From CAZDDA01 sp964568045 (GTDB lineage: Bacteria; Bipolaricaulota; Bipolaricaulia; UBA7950; UBA9294), in contig CAZMOL010000061.1 of assembly GCA_964568045.1 (NCBI GenBank), positions 1 through 9,503 of the forward strand: a stretch of DNA of 9,503 nt, read 5' to 3'. The number at the start of each line of letters is the position of its first letter. The first letter of the stretch is position 1. This document shows, piece after piece, positions 6,643-9,503 of the stretch. The notes under the pieces are model-generated. The model searched no databases, was not told the DNA's origin, and saw only the letters and a list, made by a program, of their open reading frames with translations. A program made the position numbers and the translations under genes.

Positions 6643-7779
6643 ATGATGCATGTTCGAGTGGCAGGGAGAAATCTGATACTGTGCTCCCTGTGTCTTTTTT
6701 TTGTGGGTTTGTGCGTCTTGGCCCAGTCGGTCAATCAGATTGCCTCCGAAACCGGTCTGGACCGGGATCTTGTTGGTGTGCTTAACATCAATGCCGGCGG
6801 GACCGAGCTTGCCATCATTGTCGTCTACATCAACGAACGGGCTTTTCAGAGCGGAATCTCTAAGAATCCGAATCTCTATCACCGGCTGTTCCCGTATGTG
6901 GGGCAGAATGCCTTGTACATCAATCCGACCGTCGAGCAAGTCGTTTCCTACTCCGCTTTTTCTCCCAGTCAATTCAGCGTAGAGCAATCGGGGAAAACGA
7001 CGTTCTACCCCACTGGTGCTGATTGGGTCGAGATCACACCGGGATTCCTTGGCGGACTCTTTCAGGTCAACCCGGGCGGGGCCTCCTACGGCTCAGGAAG
7101 TGAGGGGATCTTGGTCGTGGGAGACCGCATCGATCCCACACAGCCTTTCTCGGTGGTCTATCAGGGTCAGCGGGCCTACTTCGAGATCTCACAGGTAGCG
7201 GCCGCTCCTTTAACAGCGGTGAGCCCGGCACCTGCTCCGACGACCGTTCCGTTGCGAGAGATGGTCCAGGCTCCACCATTGGCGGACGTAACGGATCTGG
7301 AAGAGGCCCTGCTGCAGGGCGATCTTTCCGCTGGGATGGTGGCGGAGCTTCTGTCCGTCGATCCGCGATTGGTTGGTACATTCATTCATTCTGCCGGCAC
7401 TGATGAGCTGCGTTTTATGTTCATCCGGCTTGAAGAGGCCGTGCGAGTAGGAACCTTCTCATCGGAGCTGCTTTCCCGGATTGACCCGTACGTCGGCCAC
7501 AACGCCATCATGGTCTGGATGCTTACCTCAACGGGAGCGCCGTTCTCGATCTACAATCTCCTTCTTGAACGCCCCCATGGGGACGGAATAACGCACGAAC
7601 TCTTCTTTGGCGACAGCGTGGTCGATCTGACGGAGGATTTTGCGGGTCTGAACTACGTCTATCCGGGCCAATTGCAGGCAGCGATCCTCCTTCTTCCAAG
7701 TAGCGTGAACGTGAACGAACCGTTCACGATGAAATACGGCCTTGGCAGGGCAACGTTCCTACCTCTTGGCACTCCGTAG
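6643..7779 (+). CDS. Exported protein with two diverged copies of an unrecognised domain
   Basis: 378 residues. Residues 1-28 are a signal peptide: Arg residues at 5 and 9, a hydrophobic core 11-26, and a likely cut near LAQS. The mature part is an internal duplication. Copy one (about 43-180) and copy two (about 243-372) align as LVGVLN/LVGTFI, AGGTEL/AGTDEL, PYVGQNA (84-90)/PYVGHNA (282-288), and ILVVGDRIDPTQPFSVVY/ILLLPSSVNVNEPFTMKY. An Ala/Pro-rich linker (about 186-213) joins them. No enzyme motif or further transmembrane helix is visible, so a structural or binding role outside the cytoplasmic membrane is the inference. ATG 6643 has AGAGGGA (6629-6635) about seven bases upstream; ATG 6646 is an alternative. 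The family is unknown to me. Confidence 0.85.
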   Translation: MMHVRVAGRNLILCSLCLFFVGLCVLAQSVNQIASETGLDRDLVGVLNINAGGTELAIIVVYINERAFQSGISKNPNLYHRLFPYVGQNALYINPTVEQVVSYSAFSPSQFSVEQSGKTTFYPTGADWVEITPGFLGGLFQVNPGGASYGSGSEGILVVGDRIDPTQPFSVVYQGQRAYFEISQVAAAPLTAVSPAPAPTTVPLREMVQAPPLADVTDLEEALLQGDLSAGMVAELLSVDPRLVGTFIHSAGTDELRFMFIRLEEAVRVGTFSSELLSRIDPYVGHNAIMVWMLTSTGAPFSIYNLLLERPHGDGITHELFFGDSVVDLTEDFAGLNYVYPGQLQAAILLLPSSVNVNEPFTMKYGLGRATFLPLGTP

Positions 7780-7830
7780 CCGGGTACGGGCTCGTCCCGA
7801 AATCTATCCAGTTCCAATTGAGACTTTGGT

Positions 7831-8397
7831 ATGAGGGAACAGGTTGTTCTCGCTTCGACATCACCACGACGGATAGAGCTTCTATCCCTCATAACAACTG
7901 ACTTTATTACTGTCCCCAGCACGATCGAGGAGGTCTCAAGCGGCCCTCCGGAAGAGCAGGTCCTCACCCTTGCCCGCAACAAGACATACGATGTCGCCAA
8001 CAGACACGAAGGGATCATCGTTGGGGCCGACACGGTTGTGGTGCTCGATGGCAGGATGCTTGGAAAACCGCAGTCACGGGCCGAGGCAAGGCGGATGCTA
8101 ACGCGTCTGAGCAACCGCGAGCACGCTGTGTTTACCGGCCTGTGTGTCTTTTCCACAAGGACAAAAGAGCATCGCCAGGCCGTGGAGAAGACGACGGTGT
8201 GCTTCCGTGCTCTGAGCGATGAGGAGATCGAGGCCTATCTGGATACGGGTGAATACGAAGACAAAGCGGGTGCCTACGCCATCCAAGGTCGAGCAGGAGT
8301 GTTTGTTAAGCGGATCTGCGGCGACTTTTACAACGTGATGGGGCTTCCCATCCACAGACTGTATTTGCTGTTAGCGGAGATGGGGATCAAAGTGTAG
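7831..8397 (+). CDS. maf: Maf-family nucleoside triphosphate pyrophosphatase
   Basis: Hydrolyses nucleoside triphosphates to monophosphate and pyrophosphate, cleaning the pool of non-canonical or excess nucleotides; some members act on dTTP and UTP. The 188 residues match the family length and show every hallmark: LASTSPRRIELL (7-18), GADTVV with D67 (65-70), GKP (78-80), DKAGAYAIQG (144-153) and NVMGLP (168-173). The DKAGAYAIQG block is typical of the dTTPase/UTPase branch (YhdE/BSU Maf) rather than the YceF branch, so that specificity is likely. ATG 7831 agrees with the family's N-terminus, seven residues before LASTSPRR, but has no visible Shine-Dalgarno. It lies 51 bases after the exported protein and 69 before panB; no functional link is evident. 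Confidence 0.95.
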   Translation: MREQVVLASTSPRRIELLSLITTDFITVPSTIEEVSSGPPEEQVLTLARNKTYDVANRHEGIIVGADTVVVLDGRMLGKPQSRAEARRMLTRLSNREHAVFTGLCVFSTRTKEHRQAVEKTTVCFRALSDEEIEAYLDTGEYEDKAGAYAIQGRAGVFVKRICGDFYNVMGLPIHRLYLLLAEMGIKV

Positions 8398-8466
8398 ACG
8401 AGCTGCGCCGGCTGCGAGGCCCCACAGGCAGTGCAGTCGTGGTGACAGTGAAAGGAGAGACGAAAC

Positions 8467-9330
8467 ATGGAGCAGAGACGCAAGAAGTTGACGATTCTCG
8501 ATCTCTACGCGATGAAGGAGCGGGGCGAGAAGATCTCTTGGATCACGGCGTACGACTATCCTACCGCCCAGTTCGCCGAGGCCGCAGGGATGGAGATGCT
8601 CCTGGTCGGCGATTCTCTGGGGATGTGCGTTTATGGCTATAGCAGCACCGTGCCGGTGACGATGGATCAGTGCATCGTTCACTGTGATGCCGTGCGCCGC
8701 GGTGCCCCGAATACGTTCGTCATGGGCGACATGCCGTTCATGAGCTACCAGGCAAGCGACCAAGAGGCGGTGCGTAGCGCCGGGCGTTTCTTAAAAGAGG
8801 CCGGAGTGGATGCAGTCAAGCTGGAGGGCGGCATTCGAGTGATCGGCCGCATCAAGGCGATCCTCGATGCGGGGATCGTTGTCTGTGGGCACATCGGTCT
8901 CACCCCGCAAAGCTCGGGCCAGCTCGGTGGGCACAAGGCGCAGGGCCGCACGGTCGGCTCGGCGAGGCTCCTGATCGAGGACGCACTGGCGATCGAGGAA
9001 GCAGGGGCGCAGCTGCTGCTCCTTGAAGCCGTTCCGCCCGAGGTCGCGGGCTTCATTACGAAGAAGCTCTCCATTCCTGTGCTGAGCATCGGTGCGGGAC
9101 CGGACTGCGATGGGCAATTGTTGATCGTCTCCGACGCGATCGGCCAGTTTCAGGCGTTCACACCGAAGTTCGTCAAGAAGTACGCCAACGTCGCCGAGGT
9201 CGTCACAAACGCCCTGGCGGAATACGTCAAAGAGGTCAAAAGCGGTGATTTCCCGGCCGACGAGCATTGCTACCACATGCTCAAGGGCGAGGACGAAAAG
9301 TTCAAAGATCTCATCAAGGAATACGTCTAG
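8467..9330 (+). CDS. panB: 3-methyl-2-oxobutanoate hydroxymethyltransferase
   Basis: First committed step to pantothenate and coenzyme A: transfers a hydroxymethyl group from 5,10-methylenetetrahydrofolate to 2-oxoisovalerate, giving ketopantoate. The 287-residue protein shows the TIM-barrel signatures TAYDYPTA (27-34), GDSLGM (48-53, Mg ligand D49), GDMPFMSY (87-94, D88), VKLEGG (117-122, K118 and E120), GHIGLTPQ (141-148), LLEAVP with catalytic E187, and SIGAGPDCDGQ (207-217). It is somewhat longer than the E. coli enzyme because of a charged tail after about residue 265. ATG 8467 has AAAGGAG (8451-8457) nine bases upstream. No panC, panD or panE is in the window; the next gene follows after 51 bases and may share its transcript. 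Confidence 0.97.
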   Translation: MEQRRKKLTILDLYAMKERGEKISWITAYDYPTAQFAEAAGMEMLLVGDSLGMCVYGYSSTVPVTMDQCIVHCDAVRRGAPNTFVMGDMPFMSYQASDQEAVRSAGRFLKEAGVDAVKLEGGIRVIGRIKAILDAGIVVCGHIGLTPQSSGQLGGHKAQGRTVGSARLLIEDALAIEEAGAQLLLLEAVPPEVAGFITKKLSIPVLSIGAGPDCDGQLLIVSDAIGQFQAFTPKFVKKYANVAEVVTNALAEYVKEVKSGDFPADEHCYHMLKGEDEKFKDLIKEYV

Positions 9331-9381
9331 CAGCGCCCCTGAACGGGCACGTCGGCGGCGGTAGCAACAAGGGAGGGCACC

Positions 9382-9503
9382 ATGAACGATTTGCGGAGCC
9401 GCTTGAAGATCAAAGAGGAGGCGCTGCAACAGTTAAACAACGTCATCCTCGACCCAGGAAACGAGCTCATCAACGCACTGTTGGTAATCGTCGACAAGTA
9501 CGG
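9382..9503 (+). CDS. Start of an unrecognised gene, cut by the window end
   Basis: ATG 9382 is preceded by GGGAGG (9371-9376) with a five-base spacer, and the frame stays open to the last base. The 40 visible residues are soluble and helical in character: a Lys/Arg/Glu-rich start (MNDLRSRLKIKEEALQQL) and then ILDPGNELINALLVIVDKYG. No catalytic motif is visible and I do not recognise the family. It sits 51 bases after panB on the same strand, so co-transcription is possible, but nothing ties it to pantothenate synthesis. Confidence 0.7.
   Translation, partial: MNDLRSRLKIKEEALQQLNNVILDPGNELINALLVIVDKY

Noticed and set aside
6469..6987. Minus-strand frame over the microprotein and exported protein
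   Set aside because: It is antisense to a signal-peptide-bearing gene with internal repeats, with no supporting start site or motifs.
7787..7799. CGGG-N5-CCCG hairpin after the exported protein as a terminator
   Set aside because: It has only four base pairs and no T-run, which is expected by chance in GC-rich DNA.
8791..9429. Minus-strand frame opposite panB
   Set aside because: PanB catalytic motifs run through the plus strand here; the antisense frame is a shadow.
1..9503. tRNA, rRNA, CRISPR arrays, insertion sequences, prophage or toxin-antitoxin genes
   Set aside because: On reading both strands I found no cloverleaf-like ends, repeat-spacer pattern, transposase motif or terminal inverted repeats. 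A covariance-model scan could still reveal a small RNA.

Overview
This is a GC-rich bacterial stretch from a draft or metagenome scaffold: positions 4840-4939 are exactly 100 N, the usual placeholder for a gap of unknown length. The gene content (EF-G, aldo/keto reductase, Maf, PanB) is bacterial chromosomal housekeeping. I see no phage, transposon, plasmid, CRISPR, rRNA or tRNA signal. The phylum cannot be fixed from this window; a poorly sampled deep-branching lineage such as Bipolaricaulota is only a guess.

Layout: the left end is an elongation factor G gene whose first codons lie outside the window. A 117-base spacer with nested inverted repeats and a promoter-like pair separates it from an aldo/keto reductase with a strong ribosome binding site. 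Next comes a large membrane protein that appears to join an isoprenylcysteine/phospholipid methyltransferase-like module, a PlsC-type acyltransferase, a zinc-ribbon-like Cys cluster and a beta-rich tail. It runs into the N gap. On the other side of the gap a convergent minus-strand radical SAM protein, apparently with a SPASM-type C-terminal extension, is also cut by the gap.

The stretch 5806-7779 is the least familiar part. A divergent promoter region with an operator-like inverted repeat precedes a Gly/Ala-rich membrane protein whose mRNA may be leaderless. Then comes a 29-residue Trp-rich membrane microprotein ending in CGGPC, with a near-perfect Shine-Dalgarno and an extended -10 promoter. 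After it comes an exported protein built from two diverged copies of one unrecognised domain. None of these three has a function I can name.

The right end returns to housekeeping: a Maf-type nucleotide pyrophosphatase, ketopantoate hydroxymethyltransferase (panB), and the start of an unrecognised small gene cut by the window edge. Most genes are on the plus strand with short spacers (51-117 bases). No spacer outside the gap exceeds 300 bases. I found no convincing rho-independent terminator anywhere.

The main candidates for something undescribed are the microprotein plus duplicated-domain exported protein, and the methyltransferase-acyltransferase fusion. Evidence for a joint system is positional only.
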